The notes below the pieces were generated by a model, which saw nothing but the letters and a program-made list of their open reading frames with translations, was not told the origin of the DNA and did not search any database. The position numbers and the translations under genes were made by a program. 64,000 bases of DNA, taken from positions 1 through 64,000 of the forward strand of contig JASAND010028543.1 in NCBI GenBank assembly GCA_030248195.1, in the 5' to 3' direction. Source of the stretch: Trissonchulus latispiculum (Eukaryota; Nematoda; Enoplea; Enoplida; Ironidae). This document shows positions 1 to 11,942 of the stretch, piece after piece (position 1 is the first letter of the stretch; each line of letters begins with the position of its first letter).

Positions 1-976
1 TTGGAAGTGGACAAGGTTTTCAGTGTCCACGTCCACGTTTGTCCATGCAGGTCTTGTCCACGTCCGCCCGCACATGCCCGCATCTCCACGCTTCTAAATT
101 TTGTCCACCAGTGCCCGCGTTTCAAAACAAGTTTTTTCAGTAATCCTCGTTTGAATTCGAAATTAGAGCCAGGATTTTGCGCTTTTGCTTTTTAGTGTGT
201 TTTTAAGTTGGTGTTTTCTCTGGAAATTTACTTTTTTGCAGTATAAACACGTTTTTATGGGGTTTTGTAGCATTTAATACCATATGTAGTCATTGCGCCG
301 AAGGCAAAAGTTCTTTTGAAATAACTTAAAACTTCACTAAATAAGAATTTGCTTCCTCAGCTAAAAATTTAGTGTTTTTAAATTTTTGTACTTTTAAAAA
401 GTACGAAAAACAAAAACCCAAAGGTTAGATTTTCAATAAAACTTGACGACAGGTTCTTTTAGATGAGTGGCAGGTGTCCGCAATTTTGTATTGGAATTTT
501 TCCCATTCAGGGGAGGCCCTGCAATAACAAAAATTCCCTGAAATAAAATTGGATTTCAAACCTTTAATTCTTGTTATTGAAATGTCAATAAAATTTAAAC
601 AATGTTTGCTAGAAAACAACAACGATAACAAGAAAACAATTTTATTCCTGCTGGAGCAGGAATGTATAAAAAAGAAATTAGTATGTTCATTGTAGGGTGA
701 GTCACTTCTCCATTCAGAAACCCTATCTTCAACATAGGGCTAACTTAGGGCCGGGTTTTTTTGTGTCAGATTATGCAAATTAGGTTTTGCAACCACTATT
801 TAGGCAGTCGCACAGACTGCCTTCGCGCAGTCTTCGGCTGTCAACAACCTGAACGGTTGAATGTTTTTGAACACCAGTGTGGCTTGGGAGCTACACAGAG
901 GTGTTGTAGAATCTGAAATTCTGAATAAATAATTTGGTTTCAGTAAAGATTAAAGGTTCGTGAATGAGTGTGCAAT
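1..976. other. Intergenic sequence, no gene seen
   Basis: No convincing coding region. The first ~130 bases (GTTGGAAGTGGAC-like, rich in GTCCACG) resemble the end of the repeat at 2865-2984 in inverted orientation, and GTTGGAAGTGGACAAG recurs at about 981. The rest is AT-rich and featureless. Confidence 0.5.
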
Positions 977-2984
977 CAGAGTTGGAAGTGGACAAGATTT
1001 TCAGATGACAAACAAATGTGTGAAAACCCGACCAAATAGTATGGGATCCAACTTGAGACTGACAAGATCACGCGCCCAATTTTTAAAGAATTGAAAGATT
1101 AGCTAGTCCTGCCTTGGACTTTACACACAAGTGTAATTTAGATTGATTTGCATAAAGTTAGCACACACTTTTGCATAATTTTAAATGAAATCAAGGAAAT
1201 ATTCTACAGTGTAATAGGTAGTTACGTAAGTTTGCACCTTGCTTGAATCCTCACCGTTCGCCAACGAGATGTGGGCCTTAGGCCTACTCTCGCCGAAATT
1301 TTAGCAGCTGAAGTTCAGCGAAGGAGGTTTAAAATAGGAATAACAAAAACAAGGACGCTGTTACAGATGGGAACTAAACTGGAAAATTAGAATAAGACGT
1401 TTTGTTCAAGATGCCAGTGTTAGTATACTACACGTTGAAAGTGGTCACTTTTTTGAGGGGTCTATGCTCCTAAGTTTACCATATCCAATTCCAAATTAAA
1501 TTACATTAAACTTAAGCTCGAGCCACTGCGTGGAAGCCGTAACCTAAATAGAGTTCACTTCAGTGATCGATTAATGAGGGGGTTAGGCGATTGTAAGTAA
1601 TACATATATGGAATATTATGAAGAGCAATAGTAATTAATGCGAATTCGAAAACTACGTAAGTGAAGTCGAATGAAAGTCACCAAGTGATGTCGCTTGCAA
1701 CTTAACTTAACTCTAGCTTAATTCATTTGTTGTTGATTAATAACAGGTCTGCAAAGGAATATTGCCCCTTTTGTGGCCTACTTGTTGAACATGGATTTCT
1801 CGAAGTGCGGCAAAGCTAAAGAAAAGGACCAGTTCAGGCTTCAAAAGAAACGTCTTCCCGAGGGCTATTTTTTCTGAAATCGTTTAATAATTAAGTATTA
1901 GCTTAAGATTTTGAAAAAAATGTAAATTTTGACTGATTTTCATCAAAATTTTGAAGTTTGGACGATTATTTCTCTTGAACAGAATAACAAAGCGCGAAAC
2001 CATGAAAATTTGACCTCGGTAATTGTCTCAAAAATGCGTGTGCAAAACCGTTTTTTAATTGATTGTATGAGTTGAGCGAAATCTGTGCTCAAAACAATTT
2101 GGTTGCGATTTTCAAAATTTCACATTTTCGTTGCTGTGCTGTAGCTGTAGAGATGCCGCAGAGAGGTCTCCATTGGACATAACATGTCCTTTAGGACTAC
2201 AAATATGGACAATTTTTGATCGGCGAACCAGTGCTGTTTAAACTGTCGGAATCTTGCAACATTTGATTTTTCGAAAAATGGCCAGTTTTTGAACTCGAAA
2301 GTCATTTTTCGCTGTTATCTCTTAAATTGTAAGCAATCGAAAAATACTCTCAAAAGCAAAGTTGCAGGTCTTGGTGAGAGGACTACAATGAGTTTGGCCG
2401 GTAGGGTGACCACAGTGAAAGTTATGGCGGATTTAATCTAATTTCTCTAAAACGCAAATGTTCACGCCGCGACTTTTCTGAAATGTTCTATAGGGTAAAC
2501 GATGTAATTGTAGCAAATTTGAATAAATTTCAACGACAATTGCGCTTTTAAAGCCCAAAAACACGCGAACCCGAACCAGCACCTTAAGCATTGTAATTAT
2601 TGTTGAAAAATGTGTTCATTATGGTCCCTTTTTCCAGCAAACATCAAGTAATATACATAGTAGTATGACACGAACGCCTGCAGGAGGTATAGTATTAAAG
2701 CGATTTAAAAAGAAATGGGCAGAAATGGGGTCAGCAAAGCTAACAAGTCATATAAAATGATGCCAGCACAATAAAACTAGCAATGGAAAACTAAAAATAG
2801 GCAACATAAGAACGATTATATAAAGCTAGGTTGAATTTTACCACTTTTTATTAAAAACGGGGGACGAAAATTTTGTCCACATTTGTCCACGTTTGTCCGC
2901 GTGGACAAGCCTTCTGTCCATGTCCACTGGACCCGCGGGTACCCGCAGGTACCCGCGGGTACCCGCGTCCACCTTCCAACTCTG
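977..2984. mobile_element. Possible DNA transposon with 17 bp inverted ends
   Basis: The left end CAGAGTTGGAAGTGGAC (977-993) is matched in inverted orientation at 2967-2984, with one inserted base. Short ACCCGCGGGT tandem units lie just inside the right end. No target-site duplication could be recognised and no transposase is encoded. It contains the partial element at 1786-2584, so it may be composite or a chance pairing of dispersed ends. Confidence 0.35.
1786..2584 (-). mobile_element. Truncated copy of the TA-flanked element at 56091-57073
   Basis: The right end reads ACCCGAACCAGCACCT followed by TA, the same terminal repeat as the complete element near 56-57 kb. Internal landmarks also match it, for example GAACATGGATTTCTC near 1788 and GCGCTTTTAAAGCCC near 2545. 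The similarity fades before a left terminal repeat is reached, so this copy lacks one end. No coding capacity. Confidence 0.7.
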
Positions 2985-5401
2985 CGAGTAATAGCCAGTC
3001 AAAGTCGAAAAAGCGGCAAAGATCAAAGGATTTTGAAAATCTAAAAAATTGAATAACTCACGCAATTTTTAGCCAAAAAAGTTGAAATTTGGTGTGTAGC
3101 ACTTTCATAGAAGGGGAACATTTTCGTGAAAAAATCGCGGCAGTACCATGTACCAATCCTTCTGTACATATAAAAGCGGCGCCCTTTGAAATCGCACGGG
3201 AAATTTCAAAAAATTTTTCACGAAAAGAAAGATCTCATCAGTCCGGTTCAGAAAATATATACTTTGTGGTAGCTATCTTGAAGCGTTTTTGAGATATAAA
3301 GAAAACAATTTCGCTTTCTACATTATTTGGTCAGACTTTAGTTTGTGCTAATTTTGATGGTTTCGTAAGCTCATGTTAATGTACAGATTATAAGCTTCAA
3401 AACGACGAATAAAGCTTTCTCCAACTCCCGAAATTGTGAAAGTTATAGCGCTTCAAAGAAATCACGACAAAAGCACTGCACAAAAGGATACCACCGCCTA
3501 AAAATGCGGGAATTGTCCCAGAATGTTAAAGAGCACGACAATAGGTTATTTCGTAAGTTTTAGCTATTTATGTAAAGGTGGTAGTACCACAACCGGAATA
3601 GATTTAGCACAGATACCGTGAACAAAACTTAATCAATAGGCTTAAAATTTGGCGTAATTGTTCTCAATCATGTTCTGCATCAAATGAACTGGCCTCATGT
3701 GGGGATTGGCTTGACCTCTACACAATAGGAAATGTATTAAAAGCTTTGAATTTAAGTATCTCATTCAATACGTTATGAATTCATCTGAAATTTTGTGAGT
3801 AGGGTAGTTTGCATATACGCTGAGGCCGTGTTTTCAGGTTTTCATGAAAATAAGTTTTCCGTTCTTTAACATATTTCAAAAATTTGCAAATTCTATTCTC
3901 TAATTCTTCCTATTGTCCTTGAGCGCACGCAGACATGGAACATATCTGCAAGATCTGCCAAGTTTGGTTGAAGCAGTTACGATAAATCAAAGTCAACAAA
4001 TAAACAAATCAAAAACAAAGACGTATTTTTCATTGTTTGCTTTGGTTTTAGGAATTCCCTATGCTTTCAATAAACTGCATAATTTATTGTTAAATAATAC
4101 AGATAAGTAACACAATGACAACTTTCAAAACCCAATAGATTTAATTTCTGTATAAAATGATCCTACTTTACTTTGCTGTGCAAACAGTCTACGTAAATCA
4201 GCGTATGTAAAAGTATCTGTAACTTAATTTTTGACAGACACAGCTTACAGAAGACAGATGCATGTCATTTTAAAGCGCTTTTTATGCTCTTCGCAAAGCC
4301 ATGATGGTAGCTAGCCCATTATGAGCTCTCTGACATCAAAATTTTGCGCAAAGATAGCTGTCCAAGCAGACTTGATTCACCCAAAGTTTTGTCAAAATTG
4401 CTTCATCGATGAACATTATGCAAAAATTAGGAAATCCCGGTAGTTGTACTACTACCTGAGGGGGCGCTTGCACAGGGAACGATTCTCCTGTGTTTATTTT
4501 CCAACGAATCTACAAGCTTTCAGCAGTGGTAATTGGTGTTAAATTCTAGCAAAGCAATATATTGAATTTGAATAATCCAGTGCTTGGCTTGCGACTTACA
4601 CAACAGGGATAAGCTGAAATTTTTTAAACGGTGTCACTCATTAACGGCTGAATGAAATTAGCTCAAATTTTGCACAACTGTGTAAATAAACCTAACGCAG
4701 GGGCAATTTTTTCAGTTTTTCGATTTATATGGTTTTGAGTATTTTATGAATATTCGAAAACTTTGACAGTCAGTATCTCACGGAATATACGTTTGAAACA
4801 AAAACTAAGAAAATGCCCCTGCGTGCCATTCCAATAAACGAGCATGCAAAATGGGAGTTTGGTCGCAGCATTTACGAGAAAATCAAAATGAAAAATTTCA
4901 CACTAATCACTTCTATCAAATAATCAAATATTATGCTTTTAATAAGTCGCCCAATGCATATCATAAAATAATAAAAACTAAACTACAAACTGCATTAAGC
5001 GTAAGGGCCCCCTTCCAGTAAATTCATAAATTCATAACCGGAGCATGAAAAATCTTGGTGGTGCTAATTTCACGGTGATAAAAGTGGAAGTGTGTTGTCC
5101 GTGCGCTCATCTCGAATAAGCTGTGTCGACTACAAAAAGCAGAGATTGGAAGAAGTGGTGGATGAGATCTTCAGATATTACTATAATTTGAACCCTCCAT
5201 GATTTTTTTGAAAAACAGTGCCACCATGTTACAGTGTTAATAGCAGTAGCAGTTATATTTAGATTTGTGTATTAATACAAGCCTTTACATTCATTTACAT
5301 TTGGTAATAAATTATTGTATTGCTTGGCTTGCTGAAACTTTGCAGATATTGGGATGGGAGATCTTTGAAATTAAAGATTGCCATTAAGGGCAGGGCAGGG
5401 A
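2985..5401. other. Intergenic, no gene seen
   Basis: AT-rich sequence with only short open frames without recognisable protein similarity. No RNA gene, terminal repeat or tandem array was recognised. Confidence 0.5.
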
Positions 5402-5409
5402 GGGAGGAG

Positions 5410-5842
5410 CATAGGTGTGTTAGGGGGGGGGGGACCCCTCCCCCCAAATGGAGTGGTCGCAGACCCTCCCCCTAAAAAATTTTTTCTACCCCTCCCCCCA
5501 AATCTGCCTTCGGCCGACCCCCCCCCTAAAAATTTTCAACCCCCTACCTTAATTTTTGCAATTTTTTAGCCAAAAATTTGAAAATTTTCAAAAAATTAGC
5601 GAAAAATTGCTAAAATTCGTCTTATTACCTTAAAAATCGCTATAAATAGCTGAAAATTGAGGAAAATTTTCAGTTTTTTAGCGAAAAACCGATTTTTCGC
5701 CGACCCCCCCCCTCGAAAATTTTTCTTACCCCTCCCCCCAAATCGACTTTTTCTCGACCCACCCTGCCCCCTTTTTTGTCAAACCCCCACCCAACTTTTT
5801 TTCAAACCCCCACCCCCACTTTTTTCGCCAGCCACACCTATG
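5410..5842. mobile_element. hAT-like MITE, 433 bp, 8 bp TSD
   Basis: The ends are CATAGGTGTG (5410) and CACACCTATG (to 5842), a 10 bp terminal inverted repeat. It is flanked on both sides by the identical octamer GGGAGGAG (5402-5409 and 5843-5850). Eight-base duplications are the hallmark of hAT transposases. The interior is made of C- and G-runs with CCCCTCCCCCCAAAT motifs and encodes nothing. Confidence 0.85.
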
Positions 5843-6059
5843 GGGAGGAGGTCCATAGTTTCCCTGGACCTTTGGGTATAGGGGGAAGGTAAATTGTGGA
5901 AATTTGGTGGTCGACCCCCGAAATGTGATGGGGTCCCCCCAACCCCCCCCCAGAATTTGGATCTCATAAATTAAAAAAAATGGCGAAAAAGTGCAAAATT
6001 TTCTGAATTTTAACCCTTTTTCCTTCAAAAGAAGGCTTGTTTTTAACGTTTTAGGCGTT

Positions 6060-6440
6060 TCACAGGAAGAACTAATGTTGTAAATCTGTTAAAAATCTGT
6101 TGTAAATTTCATTAATTTACAATGGAATTTTAACGTGGTAAAATGGTGGTAGAATTTTACAACCAAAGTATTACGTTTTTACCTCATTAAAGGTTCATTG
6201 TAAAAAATTTACAATGTTTTTACCATGAATGAACCACATTGTAAAAGTCCTGAAACAATTTACATCGATTTTACAATAAATTTACAACGTGGGAAAAGCA
6301 TTGTAAATCTGCTTGAAACATTTTACACCGATCTTACCATAAATTTACAACGTGGTAAAAACATTGTAGTTTTTTACTACAATTCTACAACGGTTTTACC
6401 ATATGGTAAATCCACACTAAATACAATGTAAATGCATTGT
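6060..6440. repeat. TTGTAAAT/ATTTACAA-rich dispersed repeat
   Basis: Dense, irregular iteration of TTGTAAA, TTTACAA and ACGTGGTAAAA motifs on both strands. The same texture returns at 18280-18533 and 18942-19230, where it is split by a 398 bp transposon. No clear termini. Confidence 0.5.
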
Positions 6441-7513
6441 AAATGCTACAGCTACACATGTGTATACAGTTACGGTATAGCAAAGTTAACAAGAATGGTA
6501 TACATAGTCCGTCGCATGTAAGCCATGGCGGGACGAGGTTACAGCAGTCTGTGAGTGTGGACGGTGGGATCAGTGGATTCTTTAGCATAATTCTTTTCTT
6601 AATTTATTTTATCTATTTATTTCTCAGTTTCAATCAATTTATCATCATTTTATCTCTGTGCTACTTTTCCATCTTGTTCCCAGAACATTGATTTGATATA
6701 TTCGATACATTTATATACACATATAATTCTCTGGAACAAGCTGGCTGATCCATTTTTATAACCTCACTTGCACGATTTTTAGGTAATTATAACAGTTGCA
6801 ATTGTTCTGTAATTTTTGAATAAATGTGTCAGCGGCCGGTCCATTTGGGGCTTGGGAGTTGGGCCCCCGCTTATTTTTACTAACCGCGCCCCTCCTCATG
6901 AAATGCCCTGCATAAATTCTCCTAATAAACCTAAAATTGCAAAAATGTACCATTTTGCCCTAAGTTTACAAAAACGTTTTCGGCTTCGACGGATTTTTAA
7001 CGAAATTTTCGCTATTTTAGCTTATCTAAAACCAGTCATTTTGGCGACCTTTGGCAGTATTACAAAAAACGTTGAAATCCGAAATTGTTAAAAATTATGC
7101 CCCCACCCTTCTTGGCTTATTATTTGTATATATACGTACTTTTGGGTCGTGTAAAAAGGTTTTAAAGTCGTCCATAAATTTAATTTTGGCGAAAATTTGC
7201 GCGGGTGCCCCCCGAACCATTTCCCCAGAGCAATTTTTTGAGAGCAAAAGTTGGTATATATATATACCAAAAGGGGCATCCACTTTTCTTGGAGGGGGAC
7301 GATCTTGGGGGGAAGGGTGTTTATAGGCCCCCCGCCCCCCTAACCCCGGTAGAATAAGCCCAGGTACACCTATGGTGGGCGGTCGGGTCAACAGACCTCA
7401 CCTCAAATCAGAATTTAAGGGGGGGGGCGTTGGCGTTATATACTTGGGTCGAATATTCGACCCTCACCGATTAGGCCCAAATTGTTCTCATTGATAGTCC
7501 CTAGGGCCCTACA

Positions 7514-7516
<3 letters not shown>
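6441..7516. other. Intergenic, transposon debris
   Basis: No gene. A solitary terminal motif TAGAATAAGCCCAG at about 7350 matches the ends of the element at 18539-18936, and ACACCTATGG close by matches the hAT-like family at 5410. This suggests nested, decayed insertions. Confidence 0.4.

Positions 7517-7574
<58 letters not shown>
7517..7574. repeat. 58 bp uninterrupted poly(T) tract
   Basis: A pure T run. It could be the tail of a minus-strand retroposon or a homopolymer expansion. No retroposon body is recognisable on either side. Confidence 0.9.
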
Positions 7575-8978
7575 CCATTGAAATTTGGGATGATTTCGTC
7601 CTGGAATAGAAAAGTTACAGCTATTCAAAAATCCAATTCCTATTGAAAATGGCCTAAAATAGGAACTTAGATTTTTCGCTTCTGACAACGATAACTTACT
7701 CAAATCAAAACCGTTTGAAACGTTGTATATATAGCTCAGTTTGGAGCTACATACAATATCTAAAACTTGTCGAAGAGCTTTTTAAAAATTCGGTTTCTAA
7801 TTTTCGTAGCAATCCTTTTTGTGAGACAACCCCACAAACACAGAAATTGAAAACTCACGGACATATATAGGGTTTTTGACTGATAACATTAAATAGTTGC
7901 AAAAGGGACGTTTGTGCCAAGAAGAAAAGTTTTTTAGAATTGAAAAAGCTATCGATTGATGCTGATATTATGCCTATTTGCGAAGTTCGAAAATTTTCGC
8001 AAAATGTCAAGTCCGATTTATTTTTGGGGTTATCTCACGGAAACGATTACTGCAAAAGTTAGAAACTGAATTTCGGAAAAAGCTCTTATTATAGGGGAGC
8101 GCGAGATGCGCTCGCATAATATGGGTGTAAAAGGCTCAGCGCTGCTCTTGGAGACCCGTTCGACCACCGTGCCAGCTAAATACTCAACGAAACTAGACAA
8201 ATTTGGTATCGTTGGAATCAGCATGACGAAATTGCCTTATACAAGTCGCAAAAAAGTTTTGGTCAAAATTTCCAACTTTGAAAATTTTCGCTTCCGGACA
8301 AGTTAGGTCCGTTTGTTTTTTTCCGTATAAGTCACGCTCGGAAAAGTGCAATTTTTTCTGACAAGTCCCAACTCTGGAAGTAGTCAAAAATAGGCCTAAA
8401 TATGCTGTCTGGGCCATCGAGTGGGACGCGTATAAGGGTTATCGGGGTCGCTGAACACGATGAGCATAGTCGCAGCGCAGTGCGCTGTGCAGTTGCAATC
8501 GTCCGAAATTTTGCATACAAGTGCTGCAGAGCATTGCAAATCGTGCCGTATGAGTTTCCCTCAGAGGCAGTAAAGTTTGCATCTGGTTGCGCTGCAGTAG
8601 AGTACTGAAGTAGTACAGCACGGCCTATAACTAGCTACAGATGAGTTGCAATCGTCCGAAATTTTGCACACACGTGCGGCAGAGCATTACCAAATCGTGT
8701 TTTATGAGTTTCCTTCACTGACAGTAAAGTTTGCATTTGGTTGCGCTGCAGTAGAGTGCTATATACTTTTTATATACAGTAACTAAAACTATTGCAGCCA
8801 TGGGGACTGGATGTTGGATTTCTGTCAATATAGAGAAAAAGGAAGAAATCGGAACTTTCAAGCTTCTTTGTTCAGTACTTTCGGTTGACGATTAATGATT
8901 TTGCGGACTTTTTAAAGATTCTTTCACACAGCTATAACGTTTTTGCTTTTTACTGAGAACCTGAAAAATGAAATAGGA
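7575..8978. other. Intergenic, with diverged satellite-related sequence near 8430-8800
   Basis: No gene. The stretch GGGGTCGCTGAACACGATGAGCAT near 8445 is the reverse complement of the core of the satellite at 15870-17720. GCGCTGCAGTAGAGT-type words repeat at about 8589 and 8743, so a diverged, inverted relative of that satellite may lie here. Confidence 0.45.
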
Positions 8979-9160
8979 CAAGAATAAAAATGCTCCGGTG
9001 GAGCATGAAAAATGCAATATGGGTGACATTAGGTTGTAAATGGACAGAGGACTAGGTTTTAAAACGTTAATATGGGGAGGTCGGAGTTGTAAATGCCAGG
9101 AGGACTAGGTTAAAAGCGCACTAATATGGACCAGCTTCGCTGAACAACCCATATTCGCGG
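8979..9160 (-). mobile_element. Short element with shared GGAGCATTTTT end (left partner)
   Basis: On the minus strand it ends in a six-base-stem hairpin (TGCTCC...GGAGCA), then TTTTTATTCTTGT. It is the inverted counterpart of 14087-14274. Both carry the motif pairs CCTAGTCCTC and CCATATT in the same spacing. The same terminal motif ends the larger family-1 copies nearby. Confidence 0.7.
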
Positions 9161-9839
9161 TCACTCATGCTCCACTCCACATGACATACGAGTAAGATCT
9201 ATATCATAGGGGTCGCGGCAGCGACCCCTATAATATGTGTGAAAAGTGGCTGGAGACAGTGTAAAATAAGCTGCGCAGAAGCTGCGCAAAATCCTGCGCA
9301 GATCCTGTGCAGATTTTATGCGCAAATTGTAGAGCACATCGAGTTTAGTATGTCTGTGAAGTTTCAGCCCCGTATCACTTACCGTTAAAAAGTTGCGCCC
9401 CGGACCGGTTATGGCGGCGATGTTTTTTTTTTTCCGGTTTCTCCTATTTGATGGTTGTATTGTACATAATGTTCGCCGCTTTCACGTGATCTGCAGCGGT
9501 GGGCCAACCTAAAGGGCTATGGGGTCTAGTAGTACCCTCTAAAGAATTTAAGAATCACAACTTTTTTTGCGCCGCAGCTGCGCCACAGCGCCGCAGTGGC
9601 GCCGCAAAGTCGGCTCATAGCGAAAAGTGACCATTTTTGTGGTCGTCGCTCAGGTCGAACGTTACGAACTGGAGCTGATTTCTTTTTATATTCAGAAATT
9701 ACATATATTGAACTAACTAACGGTCCAGGTTGCGTTTCTCTATCGCTTCCCTAGCGACCACAGTGGCCCGTCAAAAATGGCGAAAATTCGAAAAATGAAA
9801 AATCGAAATTTCTCGCTATCTATTCAACTTTGAAAGCTC

Positions 9840-10262
9840 AAATCTTCCATACAATGGTTTTCTGGCACGGGGAATCGATTCCCCCAGTCAGTTTTACCGT
9901 CAGACCTACCCATCTTGCTGGGCTGGTTCCACTTTGCCGTCGGGAGGGTCAAGTCGGAAACCGCTTGCTGGAGATCCATAGTAGGCTCTACCTGGCCTCT
10001 CAAAACTTTGTCTATAGGTGTTTTCTGGTGCGCCCAGCTCATTCCCGGTATCCTTTTTGCCGTCCGACGTACCTATTTTGCTGGGCTGGTTCCACTTTGC
10101 CGTGGGGAGGGTCAAGTCGAAAACCGCTTCCTGGAGGTCCATACTAGGCTCTACTTGGCCTCTCAAAACTTTCTCTATAGGGGTTTTCTGGTGCGCCCAG
10201 CTCATTTCCGGTGTCCGTTTTGCTGTAAAACGCACCCATTTTGCTGGGCTGGCTCCACTTGA
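9840..10262. repeat. ~163 bp tandem repeat within family-1 copy 1
   Basis: GTTTTCTGG landmarks fall at about 9854, 10019 and 10182, spacing 163-165 bases. Each unit includes TTGCTGGGCTGGTTCCACTT and CTCAAAACTTT. The period is not a multiple of three, so each unit shifts frame; the open frames here are not genes. Confidence 0.85.
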
Positions 10263-10279
10263 CCGTCTGAGGGTCTGGT

Positions 10280-11840
10280 CGGTAAGGGGTCAAGTGGTCC
10301 AAAATGAAATTTTTCAAAAGTGGTCAAATTTGGTACCAAATGAAAGCCCTAAGTGAGGTGAGCAACTTTTGTCATAGAATTGCATGCTCAAAGTGGCTGT
10401 AGCGTGCTGTGGTGGGGTGGGGTGGGGACTTAGGCGATTTTCGGTCAAAAATGTAAATAATATTTCGAAAGAGGACCAATTTGGTACAAAAAGAAAGCCC
10501 TATCGAGCTGAGCAATTTTTGTAATTGAAGTGCGTACCTAAAGTGGCTGTAGAGTGCTGTGGTGGGGTGGGGTGGGGACTTAGGCGATTTTGGGTCAAAA
10601 ATGAAACTTTTCAAAAGTGGTCAAATTTGGTATCAAATGAAAGCCCTAAGTGAGCTGAGCAACTTTTGTCATAGAACTGCGTACCCAAAGTGGCTGTAGA
10701 GTGCTGTGGTGGGGTGGGGTGGGGACTTAGGCGATTTTGGGTCAAAAATAAAAATTTTCAAAAGTGGTAAAATTTGGTATCAAATGAAAGCCCTAAGTGA
10801 GCTGAGCAACTTTTGTCATAGAACTGCGTACCCAAAGTGGCTGTAGAGTGCTGTTAGGCGATTTTCGGTCAAAAATGAAATTTTTCAAAAGTGGTCCAAT
10901 TTGGTACCAAATGAAAGCCCTAAGTGAGCTGAGCAACTTTTGTCATAGAACTGCGTACCCAAAGTGGCTGTAGAGTGCTGTGGTGGGGTGGGGTGGGGAC
11001 TTAGGCGATTTTGGGTCAAAAATGAAATTTTTCACAAGTGGTCAAATTTGATACCAAATGAAAGCCCGCATCGAACTGAGCAACTTTTGTCATAGAAGTG
11101 CGTACCTAAAGTGGCTGTAGAGTGCTGTGGTGGGGTGGGGTGGGGACTTAGGCGATTTTGGGTCAAAAATGAAACTTTTCAAAAGTGGTCAAATTTGGTA
11201 TCAAATGAAAGCCCTAAGTGAGCTGAGCAACTTTTGTCATAGAACTGCGTACCCAAAGTGGCTGTAGAGTGCTGTGGTGGGGTGGGGTGGGGACTTCATC
11301 GATTTTCGGTAATTCGGTCTAAAATGAAATTTTTCAAAAGTGGTCAAATTTGGTACCAAGTGAAAGCCCTAAGTGAGCTGAGCAACTTTTGTCATAGAAT
11401 TGCATGCTCAAAGTGGCTGTAGAGTGCTGTGGTGGGGTGGGGTGGGACTTAGGCGATTTTCGGTCAAAAATGAAATGTTTCAAAAGTGGTCAAATTTGGT
11501 ACCAAATGAAAGCCCTAAGTGAGGTGAGCAACTTTTGTCATAGAATTGCATGCTCAAAGTGGCTGTAGCGTGCTGTGGTGGGGTGGGGTGGGGACTTAGG
11601 CGATTTTCGGTCAAAAACGTAATTTTTCAAAAGTGGTCCAATTTGGTACCAAATGAAAGCCCTAAGTGAGCTGAGCAACTTTTGTCATAGAACTGCGTAC
11701 CCAAAGTGGCTGTAGAGTGCTGTGGTGGGGTGGGGTGGGGACTTAGGCGATTTTGGGTCAAAAATAAAAATTTTCAAATGCGGTCAAATTTGGTATCAAA
11801 TGAAAGCCCTAAGTGAGCTGAGCAACTTTTGTTGTGTCGG
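10280..11840. repeat. ~147 bp satellite, about 10-11 units
   Basis: The boundary word GGGGACTTAGGCGATTTT recurs near 10428, 10578, 10725, 10999, 11145, 11293, 11447, 11594 and 11741, mostly 146-150 bases apart. One shortened unit lies near 10858. Each unit has CAAAAGTGGTCAAATTTGG, GAAAGCCCTAAGTGAG and GGTGGGGTGGGGTGGGG. Confidence 0.93.
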
Positions 11841-11942
11841 ATTTATGCCTTTCTCAACCGGAATTTATATAAAAGATAGACATGGCCCAACACACATATT
11901 ATCCCCTTTTGTGCGGAGCATTTTTGTTACTTGTATATATAT

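Larger units (their letters stand above)
9205..11935 (+). mobile_element. Family-1 complex element, copy 1 (HINE/pearl-like)
   Basis: It starts with an 11 bp-stem hairpin (ATAGGGGTCGC, loop of four, GCGACCCCTAT) at 9206-9231. Next comes a conserved body with CTGCGCAG iterations (9270-9320) and a GCGCCGCAG cluster (9575-9610). Then follow ~163 bp repeats (about 9840-10262), ~147 bp satellite units (10280-11835), and the end GGAGCATTTTTGTTACTTGTA (11915-11935). Flanks are TA-rich. No protein is encoded; long open frames are by-products of tandem repetition. The architecture resembles non-autonomous Helentron-like elements of invertebrates; that assignment is inferred. Confidence 0.75.

Noticed and set aside
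977..2984. A definite complete transposon
   Set aside because: End similarity is clear but there is no target duplication, and another element's end lies inside; reported at low confidence only.
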